Part shown: piece after piece, positions 1 through 8,403 of the stretch
Layout of the letters: the number at the start of each line of letters is the position of its first letter
How positions within the stretch are numbered: the first letter of the stretch is position 1
Assembly: GCF_001435975.1 (NCBI RefSeq)
Contig: NZ_AYYR01000074.1
Location: 105,734 to 163,346, forward strand
Source of the DNA: Secundilactobacillus collinoides DSM 20515 = JCM 1123
GTDB taxonomy: Bacteria; Bacillota; Bacilli; Lactobacillales; Lactobacillaceae
Direction: 5' to 3'
DNA length: 57,613 bases
Made by a program: the position numbers and the translations under genes
Notes under the pieces: model-generated
The model's input: only the letters and a program-made list of their open reading frames with translations
Database searches by the model: none
Told to the model about the DNA's origin: nothing

Positions 1-245
1 GGGGGCGCGTCAAAGTTATAAGCCTCGGTCGACTTTTGTGCCCAGAGTCACTTCTGCAGGAGCCCCCTGCCTTGCTGAACACGTTTCGGCAAGAGAGGAG
101 GGGCGCGTCAAAGTTAGAAGCACTCGTTGCTTTTGTGCCCAGAGTCACTTCTGCAGGAGCCCCCTGCCTTGCTGAACACGTTTCGGCAAGAGAGGAGGGG
201 CGCGTCAAAGTTATAAGCCTCGGTCGGCTTTTGTGCCCTAAGTTA
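1..245 (-). repeat. Tandem array of about 97-98 bp units, member of a dispersed hairpin-repeat family
   Basis: Three direct units begin with GGGGCGCGTCAAAGTTA at about 2, 100 and 197 (periods 98 and 97). The first two are nearly identical except for a short variable patch after the AAAGTTA, and the third decays after about 50 bases. Read on the minus strand, each unit carries CCGAAACGTGTTCAGCAAGG, then AGGGGGC, CTGCAG and a GACTCTG motif. These landmarks occur in the same order in the single copies near 19565 and 35767. The array touches the left edge and probably continues beyond the window. No transposase is visible. Confidence 0.8.
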
Positions 246-325
246 TTTCTGCAGGCGCGCCACGCCACGGCACAAGATCTCGATTGCCAATATCATTGTT
301 AATATAATCCGACTAAGTTAAGTCT

Positions 326-368
326 AAAAAAGCCAATCAGTGTACAAATACCACTGATTGGCTTTTTT
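326..368 (+). terminator. Rho-independent terminator
   Basis: AAAAAAGCCAATCAGTG at 326-342 pairs with CACTGATTGGCTTTTTT at 352-368 in a perfect stem with a short loop, followed by a T tract. No gene inside the window ends here, so it probably serves a gene left of position 1. The A-rich 5' side means it could work in both directions. Confidence 0.85.
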
Positions 369-529
369 GCAGTGAAGCAGTGTGATTGTCTAGGCTGTTT
401 TGAGGGCTTTCTGCGCACATCCTGGGAAATGGGGTGTTTATACATGTGCGGGTGACATTGCAATGGTGCCGAACAGAAAGATGCTTGTTGACGCGTTGCT
501 GGCGATTAAGGACCGCGTGGTTGTTGGCA

Positions 530-660
530 TCGTTGCTGAAACGCGTTCCGCAAGGCAGGGGGTTACTGCGTATACAACTCTGACCAAAATGCCAAACCTG
601 GAAATTTTTGCCAGAGTTGTACACGCTATGCCCTTTAACCGCCTTGATCCACGCGCTGTT
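530..660 (+). repeat. Diverged copy of the dispersed hairpin repeat
   Basis: From about 533 the order is GCTGAAACGCGTTCCGC, AAGGCAGGGGGTTACTGC, then an inverted pair GCGTATACAACTCTG (568-582) and CAGAGTTGTACACGC (around 615-630), then CCTTTAACCGCCTTG. The layout matches the copies at 19565 and 35767, but the inner stem sequence differs while still pairing. That suggests the structure rather than the sequence is kept. It lies between the terminator at 326 and the ATPase promoter. The open frame through it is a by-product of the repeat. Confidence 0.65.
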
Positions 661-716
661 CACAAAATATTCACACAAAAATATTATTTTAATCATAAGT
701 ATTTGATTAAATTCTA

Positions 717-745
717 TTGTACAAAGCCGACATTTTCGATAAAAT
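717..745 (+). promoter_or_regulatory. Sigma-A-type promoter for the P-type ATPase gene
   Basis: TTGTAC (717-722), a 17-base spacer and TAAAAT (740-745) form a good vegetative promoter about 88 bases upstream of the ATPase start codon. Confidence 0.6.
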
Positions 746-832
746 ATAAACGAAGACTAGGACTTAGTTTTACGCCTAAATCCCGCTGTTGATTCAAATC
801 CCTGCAGCAAATTCAAGAAAGGACTGCTCGCG

Positions 833-3484
833 ATGACAATTCATAACGCTGAACTTACTAAAACGCAACTCGCAACTCAATTGAAGACGGATCTGACCCT
901 CGGGTTGACCGCCGCACAGGTTGCGGAACGGCAACGCGATGGCCGCAATGTGCTTCAGGAGGAAAAGCCGCCTTCGATTTTCCAAAAGGTGTGGCGGCAC
1001 CTCTCAGATGTGGCCTCCTTGGTACTGTTATTTGCCGTTTTGCTTTCAACCTACCTGGCACTGACCGCTGACGGCGGCTGGACAAAGACCGTCGTTATCG
1101 GCAGTATTTTGATTATTAACGTGGCAATTGGGATGTATCAGGAGCACAGTGCCGAAAAATCACTGGCTGCGCTGAAAAAATTAAACGTTCACGAAGTCAC
1201 GGTTATCCGTGATGGCCACTCACAGGTGGTTGACGCGGCGGATTTGGTACCTGGCGACATTGTGCTGCTGACTGGCGGTAACCAGATTCCTGCTGACGGC
1301 CGGTTGGTTACGGCCACTGACCTGCGAATCGATGAAGCAATCTTAACGGGTGAAAGTGAGCCCGTTAAGAAGACAGATCAGCCAATGCCGCAAGCAGAAG
1401 AACTGGGAGACCGTGACAATGAAGTGTTTTCTGGTACTGGGGTCGCCCAAGGGTCCGGAACCATGGTGGTGACCGGGACAGGGATGGCAACCGAACTGGG
1501 GACCATTGCCGGCATGCTGAACCGGACTAAAACACGGATGACGCCGTTACAAAAACGGTTGAATCAATTATCGGCGCGTTTGACTGCCGTGGCAATTGTT
1601 GGTGGTGTGATCATTTTTGCGTTAGGGGTGTTCTATCAAGGCGAACCCATGACGGATGCGCTCATGATCGGCGTGTCACTCGCAGTGGCCGCCGTACCCG
1701 AAACGTTACCGATCATTGTGACCATCAGCCTCTCTCACGGCGTGAACGTGATGGCGAAGCAACATGCCATCATGCGACGGGTAGACGCCGTTGAAACGAT
1801 TGGCGGCGTGAACGTGATTGCTTCTGATAAAACCGGGACGCTGACCCAGAACCAGATGACAGTGACGCGGTTTTGGACGGCGGGCGCCCCGCAGGCCACC
1901 AGCGTTGCTAAAATGCATCTCACGGAGCAAAACGTTGAGTTAATGCGGTTGATGGGATTGGCCACCAACGCTACTCGGCAACTGGTCAAAGATGAAATGA
2001 TCGAAGTCGGTGACTCGACGGAATTGGCTATCGTGCGGTGGTTAGAAAAATTTGACCACAGCCGAACAAAATTTGAAACTGAATTTCCACGGATCAGCGA
2101 AGACCCGTTTAATTCGACTAAAAAAACAATGGCAACTCTACACGAAACTCCAGATGGCCGCTACCTCCTGATTGTGAAAGGAGCCGTTGACCACTTGCCG
2201 ATTCAGTTGTCTGAGACGCAACGCAAGACCATGGAAAAAGTTCATGACGAGTTTGCTCACAATGCCTTGCGGGTACTGGCAGTCGGGTATCGCTACTTTG
2301 ACGAACGCCCCACCGAGGCCATTGAAGCGTTACAAGAAGACCTGATCTTCTTTGGCTTAATTGGGATGATCGATCCGCCGCGGGAGACCGCGATTGCGGC
2401 TGTGCAACAGGCAGCTGAAGCAGGTATCAGAACCGTCATGATTACAGGGGATCATTTGGAAACAGCGAAAGCAATCGCAAAACAAATTGGTATTTTGCAC
2501 CCTGAGGATGACGTCATTACCGGTGCTGCGTTACGACAACTGAGCGATGCTGAATTGACTGAACGAATCGACCACATTAGTGTGTACGCCCGGGTCTCAC
2601 CGGAGGACAAGATACGAATCGTGACCGCTTGGCAAAATAAGGGCGCAACGGTGGCCATGACTGGCGACGGGGTCAATGACGCGCCAGCGTTGAAGGCGGC
2701 GGATGTCGGCGTCGCCATGGGAATTACCGGGACTGAAGTCTCAAAGAACGCCAGTGACATGATTCTGACGGATGATAATTTTGAAACGATCGTTGCAGCG
2801 GTCGCTACTGGCCGAGCCGTTTACCAAAACATTTTGAAGGCCGTTGAATTTTTGATTGGGGTCAATTTTGCGCAAATTTTCTTGATGATCTTTGCCGTAA
2901 CGGTTGGCTGGGGTGCGCCGCTGATTGCGGAACAGCTTTTGATCATTAACGTGCTTGCCGACGGGATCCCAGGTTTTTACCTCAGTCGGGAACCAGCTGA
3001 ACCATTCAACATGCAACGACCACCGATTGGCCGGTCTGTCAGCATCTTTGCGGATGGTCTGGGACAACGGGTAGCCTTGCGGGCAACCACTTTTGTGCTC
3101 CTAACACTTGGCATTTACGGTCTGGGGCGGTTCGGCTTGACGGCCAACGAACCACTGATGGGGACCACAATGCTGTTCATGGTGCTTGCTATTGGATCTA
3201 TGATTGATATTTACCCGATCAAACGCCGGTCACCGCTGACCTGGACCAGTATTAAAGCTAACCGAGAAATCAATATTGGTGTGCTAATTGCGGCGGTGAT
3301 CGTGTTTACCATCGCACTGACACCGGCGTTGCAGATAGTCTTTGGGCTGACGGCAATGCCGATGCTGAACTGGGGCATTGTGTTGGTTGCAGTCTTCATT
3401 CCAAGCCTCATTTTGGAAATCAACAAACGCATTCAGGGGAAACGGCAACCAGACCGGATTCAACTGGAAGAAATTGCGGATTGA
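833..3484 (+). CDS. Cation-transporting P-type ATPase (P2 family, PMA/SERCA-like)
   Basis: An 883-residue membrane pump that uses ATP to move a cation across the plasma membrane. Visible landmarks are an N-terminal cation-ATPase domain, the actuator motif TGES at 172-175, the M4 motif PETLP at 289-293, the phosphorylation site DKTGTLT with D332, and the hinge GDGVNDAP at 611-618. Hydrophobic segments flank these blocks and a cluster of C-terminal helices follows. Length is normal for P2-type Ca2+ or Na+/K+-like pumps. M4 has PETLP where SERCA has PEGLP, so the ion is uncertain (calcium, manganese or a monovalent cation). There is no N-terminal heavy-metal CxxC domain, which argues against a copper or cadmium pump. 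AGAAAGGA at about 816 supports the ATG. The gene is monocistronic and ends at a bidirectional terminator. Confidence 0.93.
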   Translation: MTIHNAELTKTQLATQLKTDLTLGLTAAQVAERQRDGRNVLQEEKPPSIFQKVWRHLSDVASLVLLFAVLLSTYLALTADGGWTKTVVIGSILIINVAIGMYQEHSAEKSLAALKKLNVHEVTVIRDGHSQVVDAADLVPGDIVLLTGGNQIPADGRLVTATDLRIDEAILTGESEPVKKTDQPMPQAEELGDRDNEVFSGTGVAQGSGTMVVTGTGMATELGTIAGMLNRTKTRMTPLQKRLNQLSARLTAVAIVGGVIIFALGVFYQGEPMTDALMIGVSLAVAAVPETLPIIVTISLSHGVNVMAKQHAIMRRVDAVETIGGVNVIASDKTGTLTQNQMTVTRFWTAGAPQATSVAKMHLTEQNVELMRLMGLATNATRQLVKDEMIEVGDSTELAIVRWLEKFDHSRTKFETEFPRISEDPFNSTKKTMATLHETPDGRYLLIVKGAVDHLPIQLSETQRKTMEKVHDEFAHNALRVLAVGYRYFDERPTEAIEALQEDLIFFGLIGMIDPPRETAIAAVQQAAEAGIRTVMITGDHLETAKAIAKQIGILHPEDDVITGAALRQLSDAELTERIDHISVYARVSPEDKIRIVTAWQNKGATVAMTGDGVNDAPALKAADVGVAMGITGTEVSKNASDMILTDDNFETIVAAVATGRAVYQNILKAVEFLIGVNFAQIFLMIFAVTVGWGAPLIAEQLLIINVLADGIPGFYLSREPAEPFNMQRPPIGRSVSIFADGLGQRVALRATTFVLLTLGIYGLGRFGLTANEPLMGTTMLFMVLAIGSMIDIYPIKRRSPLTWTSIKANREINIGVLIAAVIVFTIALTPALQIVFGLTAMPMLNWGIVLVAVFIPSLILEINKRIQGKRQPDRIQLEEIAD

Positions 3485-3499
3485 TTACCGCAGCAACGA

Positions 3500-3537
3500 A
3501 AAAAAGCAACCGCTATCTATTGCGCGGCTGCTTTTTT
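3500..3537. terminator. Bidirectional terminator between convergent genes
   Basis: AAAAAGCAACCGC pairs with GCGGCTGCTTTTTT. It has a T run on the plus side and an A run on the other, so it can serve both the ATPase gene (plus) and the SH3/MucBP-like gene (minus). Confidence 0.8.
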
Positions 3538-3546
3538 GCTTGCCAT

Positions 3547-4668
3547 TTAGGCAAGTTGAATATTCATTATTTTAACGTACTGTGCCTGAATCACTTGTTT
3601 ATGATTAAGTTGATACCAAGGGATGTTTGCATCGTCCACTAATTTGCCAGTAATAGTCACCAAGGTCCCATCAGGGATCTGGCCGGTGATTCGCCCGTTT
3701 GGTGCATTAAAGAGATTGACAGAATGGTCAGCGATAAAGTCGATCTGCCCGGACTTAGTTAGGGGGTCAAAGGTCGGCTGTTTCAGGGCGTCTTCGCTTT
3801 CAAGTGCGGAGGCAGCGGGGTGGTCAGTCACCACAATTTTGTCGTTAAGAATCCATTGCGGTCCACCCAAATTGTACCAAGTTTTGCCATCTGTGAGCGT
3901 GACCTTGATAAACGCCCGCCATACGGAATGGTCGGGGAAATGATAGGGTTGGCTCTGGCCATTGGGAGCGTCATAAACGGTAGTCGTTTGATTAAGTTCC
4001 AAATAGTAGTTGATTCGTTGAACCGACTGCCAGGTATTGCGCCGCAACATGACGATAATCATTTGCGGTGCCGTTGTGAAATGACCATTCAACGGCCGGC
4101 TGGCTTTGATGAGATGGTAATGGTCGATTGCGGGCTGTTTTAGCGCGAACGGTGCGTTGATTTGACCAGTAACGACCGAAGGGGTCTGCAGAAGTTGGCC
4201 AGTATCGTAATCAACTGGATAAAGAATCACAGGGTGACCAAGTTTCTGCATGAACTCCAAGGTCATAATGTGGTACGGGCTGGTATAGCTTGTAATGAAG
4301 CCCTTAATATTAATGAGAATTTTGTCGTCAAAATTTTTAAACTGCAGCCGAATGGGGTCACCAAGTTGCCCATTGAGCCATTCAGGATCGGCGAGGGAAG
4401 TGCCATCTTCATCAACGTAGAGGACGACTAACACGGCATCCATTGTTGTACTCGGCAACGGTGGCACATCTGGGGTGTCATTTTGGGTAGCGGTTTCAGA
4501 ATCATTTGAGATCGGTTTTGATTTCGTTTTCGTCACTGGAATCTTGGTGGGATCGCCAGTCGGTGAAATATGCGTTGTATGGTGCTGGCTGCGCACATTT
4601 GCTGCGTGTTTCGGCGTTGCTTGTCCCTGCCCTGTGATCCAGTGCCATAGTCGATCAAAAATTGCCAT
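3547..4668 (-). CDS. SH3/MucBP-like multidomain protein of unknown function
   Basis: A 373-residue protein read on the minus strand. The start is the ATG of MAIFDRLWHW, because GGAGGAGGGG lies at the right distance (about 4674-4683). A longer open frame upstream has no such signal. After a short basic, Thr-rich linker (about 15-75) there are two MucBP-like beta domains (the first begins around VLYVDEDG, the second around KASRPLNG). Two SH3/GW-like repeats follow, each with an NAPNG- or DAPNG-type strand. No signal peptide, LPXTG motif or membrane segment is visible, so a cytoplasmic or non-classically exported location is possible. It sits downstream of clpE but has its own spacing and probably its own promoter. 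I do not recognise a named homologue; the domain calls are by eye. Confidence 0.7.
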   Translation of the reverse strand: MAIFDRLWHWITGQGQATPKHAANVRSQHHTTHISPTGDPTKIPVTKTKSKPISNDSETATQNDTPDVPPLPSTTMDAVLVVLYVDEDGTSLADPEWLNGQLGDPIRLQFKNFDDKILINIKGFITSYTSPYHIMTLEFMQKLGHPVILYPVDYDTGQLLQTPSVVTGQINAPFALKQPAIDHYHLIKASRPLNGHFTTAPQMIIVMLRRNTWQSVQRINYYLELNQTTTVYDAPNGQSQPYHFPDHSVWRAFIKVTLTDGKTWYNLGGPQWILNDKIVVTDHPAASALESEDALKQPTFDPLTKSGQIDFIADHSVNLFNAPNGRITGQIPDGTLVTITGKLVDDANIPWYQLNHKQVIQAQYVKIMNIQLA

Positions 4669-4805
4669 GCAACCCCTCCTCCCGCGTTTAATATTAGTAT
4701 ACCGCATGATGAAGCGGATTTTATACAAATTAACGGGAATTTAGGGAAATGTAACGCGTTGCAAAGGGGAGCGGCCGCAACGAGCGGCTTAAAGGTGCAC
4801 ATCAC

Positions 4806-4842
4806 AAAAAGAGCTGAGCAACCAATCCGGTTGCTCAGCTCT
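4806..4842 (-). terminator. Terminator of clpE
   Basis: On the minus strand GAGCTGAGCAACC (4841-4829) pairs with GGTTGCTCAGCTC (4823-4811) and is followed by TTTTT. It lies just past the clpE stop codon. Confidence 0.85.
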
Positions 4843-4850
4843 CAATCAAT

Positions 4851-7112
4851 CTATTTTGTTTCCGTATCATTTTCGGTGCTTGCAGCAGTAGTAGTGCTGT
4901 TTTCAGCGCCCAAAGCGATCTTGTCATGGTTCATTGTAGCAACGAGGTTCTTTACGTCGCTGTGGTCGAGGTAGTAATCAGCAATCCGGTCTTCGATCTG
5001 TTCTTGAATGACCCGCCGTAATGGCCGAGCACCCATTGAAGGATCGTACCCAAGATCAACTAACTTGTTCTCGACTGGTTCGGTTACGTGAACGTGCAAG
5101 CCTTGAGTGGCTAACATTGCGTTGACGTCATCGATCATCAAATCAACGATCTTCATCAAGTTTTCCTTAGTGAGCGCGTTGAATTCAACGATGTCATCAA
5201 ACCGGTTTAAGAATTCAGGCTTGAAGTAGTTGGTCAGTTTATCCAAAACAGAGTGGGTCTTGCCACTTGCTTCGGCGCCGAAACCAACGCTGGCTTCAAC
5301 ATCACCAGTCCCCGCATTAGAGGTCATGATGATGATGGTATCCTTAAACGACACTGTCCGACCTTGTGAATCAGTCAAACGGCCATCGTCCAAGATCTGA
5401 AGGAACATGTGCATTACGTCTGGGTGTGCTTTTTCAACTTCATCCAACAGAATAATACTGTACGGATGACGCCGAACCTGTTCCGTCAGTTGACCGGCTT
5501 CTTCATAGCCAACATAGCCAGGAGGTGACCCGATCAGCTTAGACACTGAATGCGGCTCCATGTACTCAGACATGTCAAACCGGATCATGGCGTCCTTAGA
5601 ACCAAAGAGTTCGCGCGCCAGCTGCTTAGCTAATTCGGTTTTCCCAACACCAGTTGGACCAACGAAGAGGAATGACCCGATTGGCCGGCCAGTTCCGTTT
5701 AACCCGATCCGGTTACGCCGGATGGCCCGGGTGACCTTGTCAACGGCCTCGTCTTGGCCGATGACGTGCTTCTTCAATGATGGGCCGAGATCCTTCAACT
5801 GCGTCTGTTCCTTATTGGCTAATTCGCCAACAGGAATACCAGTCTTCTCCTCAACGATTTGCTGCATGTCTTCTTCAGTGACCTTTGGCGTTTCGTCAGG
5901 GGAGGCGGAAGCACTGTCCTTCGTCTTTTCTAACTTGTTGACCTGGTCACGATAGTAGGCAGCTTTTTCGTAGTCTTCCTGCTTTAGAGCTGCTTGTTTT
6001 TGACTTTCAGCAGTATCGATTTTTTCTTGGATCGTCTTTGGATCAGCCACATTAATGGTTAGGTTCTTCTTTGAGCCTGATTCATCAAGCAGGTCGATGG
6101 CCTTATCTGGTAAGAACCGGTCTTGAATGTAACGATCGGATAACTTAACAGCGGCCTCCAGAGCGCCTTCGGAATATTGAACGTGGTGGTAGTCCTCGTA
6201 CTTCTTTTGAATGCCCTTAAGAATTTCAACAGCCTCTTCGGGTGACGGTTCATTGACCGTTACGGGTTGAAGCCGACGTGCTAACGCCTGATCCTTTTCA
6301 ATGTCCCGGTATTCGTTCAGGGTAGTGGCCCCAACAAGTTGGAACTCACCACGGGCAAGGGCCGGTTTCAAAACGTTACCAGCATCCATACCGCCTTCAG
6401 CATTGCCGGCACCCACGATTTCGTGAATTTCGTCAATAAACAAGATGACGTTTGGATCTTGTTGTACTTCCTGCATCAGTTGCTGCATCCGTTGTTCAAA
6501 TTGCCCACGGATCCCAGTGCCTTGTACGAGGGAAACAACATCTAACCGGATAATTTTCTTATTTAATAGTTTTTGGGGAACGTCGCCAGAGACGATCTTT
6601 TGTGCCAAGCCTTCGACCACGGCCGTTTTACCGACCCCGGCTTCACCGATGAGAACAGGGTTGTTCTTGGTTCGCCGGTTAAGGATCTCAATGACCCGTG
6701 CAATTTCTTTATCGCGACCAATGACGGGGTCGATTTTGCCCTGACTTGCCAGTTCAGTAAGGTCTAAGCCGTATTGACCTAGAAGGCCGCCTTGCTTGTT
6801 GCTGCGACCATTGCCGTTACCACCTGTTGGGCCCTGAGGCTGTGTAGGCGGAACTTGTTGTTGAAACCCTTGCTGACCGTTGTTTGGGATACCACCGTCC
6901 TGCATTGCGCGGAAGATGTCGTCTAAGTTACCGAACCCAAATGGATCTTGTGCCATTTGCGTACCTCCGTTTTCGGAATTTGGATTTTTTGGTTGTTGAT
7001 CTTTCAAAAGCTGATAACAGTTCTGACAGAGATCAACTTGTTGCCGTTGGCCATTAACGTTCAAGTACAAATGAATTGTTGCTTCGCGTTGATGGCAGTT
7101 TTGACAGAGCAT
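4851..7112 (-). CDS. clpE: ATP-dependent Clp protease ATP-binding subunit ClpE
   Basis: A 753-residue HSP100/Clp AAA+ unfoldase that works with ClpP in heat and protein-damage stress. The N-terminal zinc finger has C3, C6, C29 and C32, the mark of ClpE. A Gly/Gln-rich linker covers about 55-105. AAA1 has Walker A GEAGVGKT at 156-163 and Walker B ILFIDE. A UVR-type coiled segment lies near 370-395. AAA2 has GPTGVGKT at 485-492 and the C-terminal ClpB D2-small domain. Length matches the family. Upstream are a sigma-A promoter, a CtsR operator and a CIRCE-like repeat, so class III control with a possible HrcA input is likely. The Thr/Ala/Glu-rich C-terminal tail is variable in the family. Confidence 0.97.
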   Translation of the reverse strand: MLCQNCHQREATIHLYLNVNGQRQQVDLCQNCYQLLKDQQPKNPNSENGGTQMAQDPFGFGNLDDIFRAMQDGGIPNNGQQGFQQQVPPTQPQGPTGGNGNGRSNKQGGLLGQYGLDLTELASQGKIDPVIGRDKEIARVIEILNRRTKNNPVLIGEAGVGKTAVVEGLAQKIVSGDVPQKLLNKKIIRLDVVSLVQGTGIRGQFEQRMQQLMQEVQQDPNVILFIDEIHEIVGAGNAEGGMDAGNVLKPALARGEFQLVGATTLNEYRDIEKDQALARRLQPVTVNEPSPEEAVEILKGIQKKYEDYHHVQYSEGALEAAVKLSDRYIQDRFLPDKAIDLLDESGSKKNLTINVADPKTIQEKIDTAESQKQAALKQEDYEKAAYYRDQVNKLEKTKDSASASPDETPKVTEEDMQQIVEEKTGIPVGELANKEQTQLKDLGPSLKKHVIGQDEAVDKVTRAIRRNRIGLNGTGRPIGSFLFVGPTGVGKTELAKQLARELFGSKDAMIRFDMSEYMEPHSVSKLIGSPPGYVGYEEAGQLTEQVRRHPYSIILLDEVEKAHPDVMHMFLQILDDGRLTDSQGRTVSFKDTIIIMTSNAGTGDVEASVGFGAEASGKTHSVLDKLTNYFKPEFLNRFDDIVEFNALTKENLMKIVDLMIDDVNAMLATQGLHVHVTEPVENKLVDLGYDPSMGARPLRRVIQEQIEDRIADYYLDHSDVKNLVATMNHDKIALGAENSTTTAASTENDTETK

Positions 7113-7170
7113 ATATTGACTCCTTTCTATATAAAGTAGTCAAGCCAACCGGCCAAACACTTTTGCAATG

Positions 7171-7187
7171 TCTGACCAATATTGACC
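7171..7187 (-). promoter_or_regulatory. CtsR operator upstream of clpE
   Basis: The minus strand reads GGTCAATATTGGTCAGA, two heptads GGTCAAT and GGTCAGA separated by ATT. This matches the known CtsR consensus RGTCAAANANRGTCAAA at most positions. It sits just downstream of the -10 box, where a repressor would block transcription. Confidence 0.85.
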
Positions 7188-7196
7188 ATTGATTTA

Positions 7197-7224
7197 ATTA
7201 TACCCTAACTTTAGCTTGAAGCAA
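7197..7224 (-). promoter_or_regulatory. Sigma-A promoter of clpE
   Basis: On the minus strand, TTGCTT (7224-7219), a 16-base spacer and TATAAT (7202-7197) lie directly upstream of the CtsR box. Confidence 0.75.
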
Positions 7225-7241
7225 GCAGTTTGCTTCGGAAA

Positions 7242-7267
7242 TTAGCACTCGTTCATTTCAGTGCTAA
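7242..7267. promoter_or_regulatory. CIRCE-like inverted repeat (HrcA operator variant)
   Basis: TTAGCACT (7242-7249) and AGTGCTAA (7260-7267) are perfect 8-base arms identical to the CIRCE core. The centre is 10 bases instead of the usual 11 (C-N9-G), and the closing G is missing. It lies 17 bases upstream of the clpE -35 box. Confidence 0.6.
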
Positions 7268-7560
7268 TTACAGTGTAAGTTGTATAACATTTACGCAGAA
7301 TATGCAAGCCATGTGCACTACGCAACCTCATAATAGGCATGGTGTACAGAGATTGAAGGGTAAAAAATAAACTGGCAATGCGACAGCCTTAACTGGCCAA
7401 TCTGACGTACCACAGACTAGTGATGAGACTAATTTGGCTTTCGCTGGGCAGCATTTGATGGCACTTCATCGTTTTAAGTATCAGTGACCGGTCAGCTGAT
7501 TTATAGATTATGAAAGTGTTCCTGCCTTAGAACTTAATTGATGATTGCCGACTCGTCCAA
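7268..7560. other. Intergenic stretch with no recognisable gene
   Basis: About 290 bases between the clpE control region and the small open frame at 7561. I see no good ribosome binding site, no long hairpin with a T tail and no RNA gene here. Confidence 0.5.
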
Positions 7561-7728
7561 GTGAAAACGGGCACCCCATTATTGGCCGGCCCGCAAGTCA
7601 AAGAAAATCATGCCGACGCGTGCCATCCCGACCGGTTGTATTGGCACCATTTTGTTCAGACACATTCATTAATTAACGAAAAAAGCTTCTACTGGAATGG
7701 ACAGTTGACCGTAAACAGCGTACGATAA
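7561..7728 (+). pseudogene. Possible gene remnant or unrecognised small ORF (55 codons)
   Basis: A GTG-initiated frame ends at TAA 7726-7728. Its product has a natural-looking composition (segments HPDRLYWHHFVQTHSL and SFYWNGQLTV). No Shine-Dalgarno sequence precedes the GTG, and the same frame is open a little further upstream until a TAG. It may be the surviving 3' end of a decayed gene. I do not recognise the family. Confidence 0.3.
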
Positions 7729-7764
7729 AGGGCGTGCCTTTCAGAAAAAAGGGGGCTGACTAGC

Positions 7765-7956
7765 TTGGATAAGGACTACACAAAGATGATGGAACAGCTG
7801 AAAGACGGCGAACTAGACGAGTTTGTTGTTAAACCAGACGAGTTTATGGATTTTTACCCAGCCTTCACGAAATTCGAATTTCGAAAGCGAATCGTGGGCA
7901 AGGCAGATAAACTTGGGATTCTTACCTATCACTATGATCATGACCAAACTTCATAA
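7765..7956 (+). CDS. Small hypothetical protein (63 aa)
   Basis: A TTG start is preceded by GGGGG at a suitable distance. The product is acidic then basic (DGELDEFVVKPDEF, FEFRKRIVGKADK, and a C-terminal YHYDHDQT) with no membrane segment or cysteine. The composition and the coding signal make it a likely real gene. I do not recognise a named family. It precedes ptsH but a hairpin at 7964-7992 and a separate promoter lie between them, so it need not be co-transcribed. Confidence 0.6.
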   Translation: MDKDYTKMMEQLKDGELDEFVVKPDEFMDFYPAFTKFEFRKRIVGKADKLGILTYHYDHDQTS

Positions 7957-7963
7957 AAACAGC

Positions 7964-7992
7964 AATGTAAGCGGTCACTATTTGCTTACATT
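7964..7992 (+). terminator. Hairpin after the small gene, possible weak terminator
   Basis: AATGTAAGC (7964-7972) and GCTTACATT (7984-7992) form a perfect 9-bp stem with an 11-base loop. The downstream tract is only moderately T-rich, so termination is uncertain. It abuts the ptsH promoter and could instead be an operator. Confidence 0.45.
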
Positions 7993-7995
7993 CGC

Positions 7996-8024
7996 TTGTA
8001 TTTTAGTGAATAAATTGATATTCT
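7996..8024 (+). promoter_or_regulatory. Putative promoter of ptsHI
   Basis: TTGTAT (7996-8001), 17 bases, TATTCT (8019-8024). The leader to the ptsH start is about 105 bases. Confidence 0.45.
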
Positions 8025-8136
8025 TAGGATAAAGGCAAGTTTTCTAATCATTTCGAAGAAGCGGGGTTCTTTGCATCTGGTGGGAAGGCCGCCCTAAAAG
8101 AAAAAATATTGTGCTCGTAAAAGGAGATCGATAACT

Positions 8137-8403
8137 ATGGAAAAACGCAACTTTCACATTACCGCAGAAACAGGGATTCATGCTCGTCCAGCAACTTTAT
8201 TAGTTCAGGCTGCCAGCAAGTATAACGCTGACATTACGCTTGAATATGAGGGCAAGTCAGTTAACTTGAAGTCAATCATGGGCGTGATGTCACTTGGTGT
8301 TGGTGCTAACACTGACGTTACCATTGCTGCAGATGGCGACGATGAAAAGGACGCCATGGAAGACGTTGCTAAGACCATGAAAGAGGAAGGCCTGTCTGAC
8401 TAA
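8137..8403 (+). CDS. ptsH: Phosphocarrier protein HPr
   Basis: An 88-residue cytoplasmic carrier of the phosphoenolpyruvate:sugar phosphotransferase system. It takes a phosphate from enzyme I at the catalytic histidine in [10 protein letters not shown] (His15 region) and passes it to sugar-specific EIIA domains. The regulatory serine is in the [10 protein letters not shown] segment (Ser46 region). In Firmicutes it is phosphorylated by HPr kinase so that HPr can act as CcpA corepressor, which ties this gene to ccpA and the cre site at 38138 in the same window. AAAGGAGAT precedes the ATG. The stop overlaps the ptsI start by one base. Confidence 0.98.
   Translation: MEKRNFHITAETGIHARPATLLVQAASKYNADITLEYEGKSVNLKSIMGVMSLGVGANTDVTIAADGDDEKDAMEDVAKTMKEEGLSD

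Noticed and set aside
1-245. Tandem repeats at the left edge as a CRISPR array
   Set aside because: The units are about 97 bp and nearly identical throughout, without short repeats separated by unique spacers, and no cas genes are visible.
780-800. GATTCAAATCCC resembling a tRNA T-loop
   Set aside because: The flanks do not form the T-arm or acceptor stem, so no tRNA can be built.
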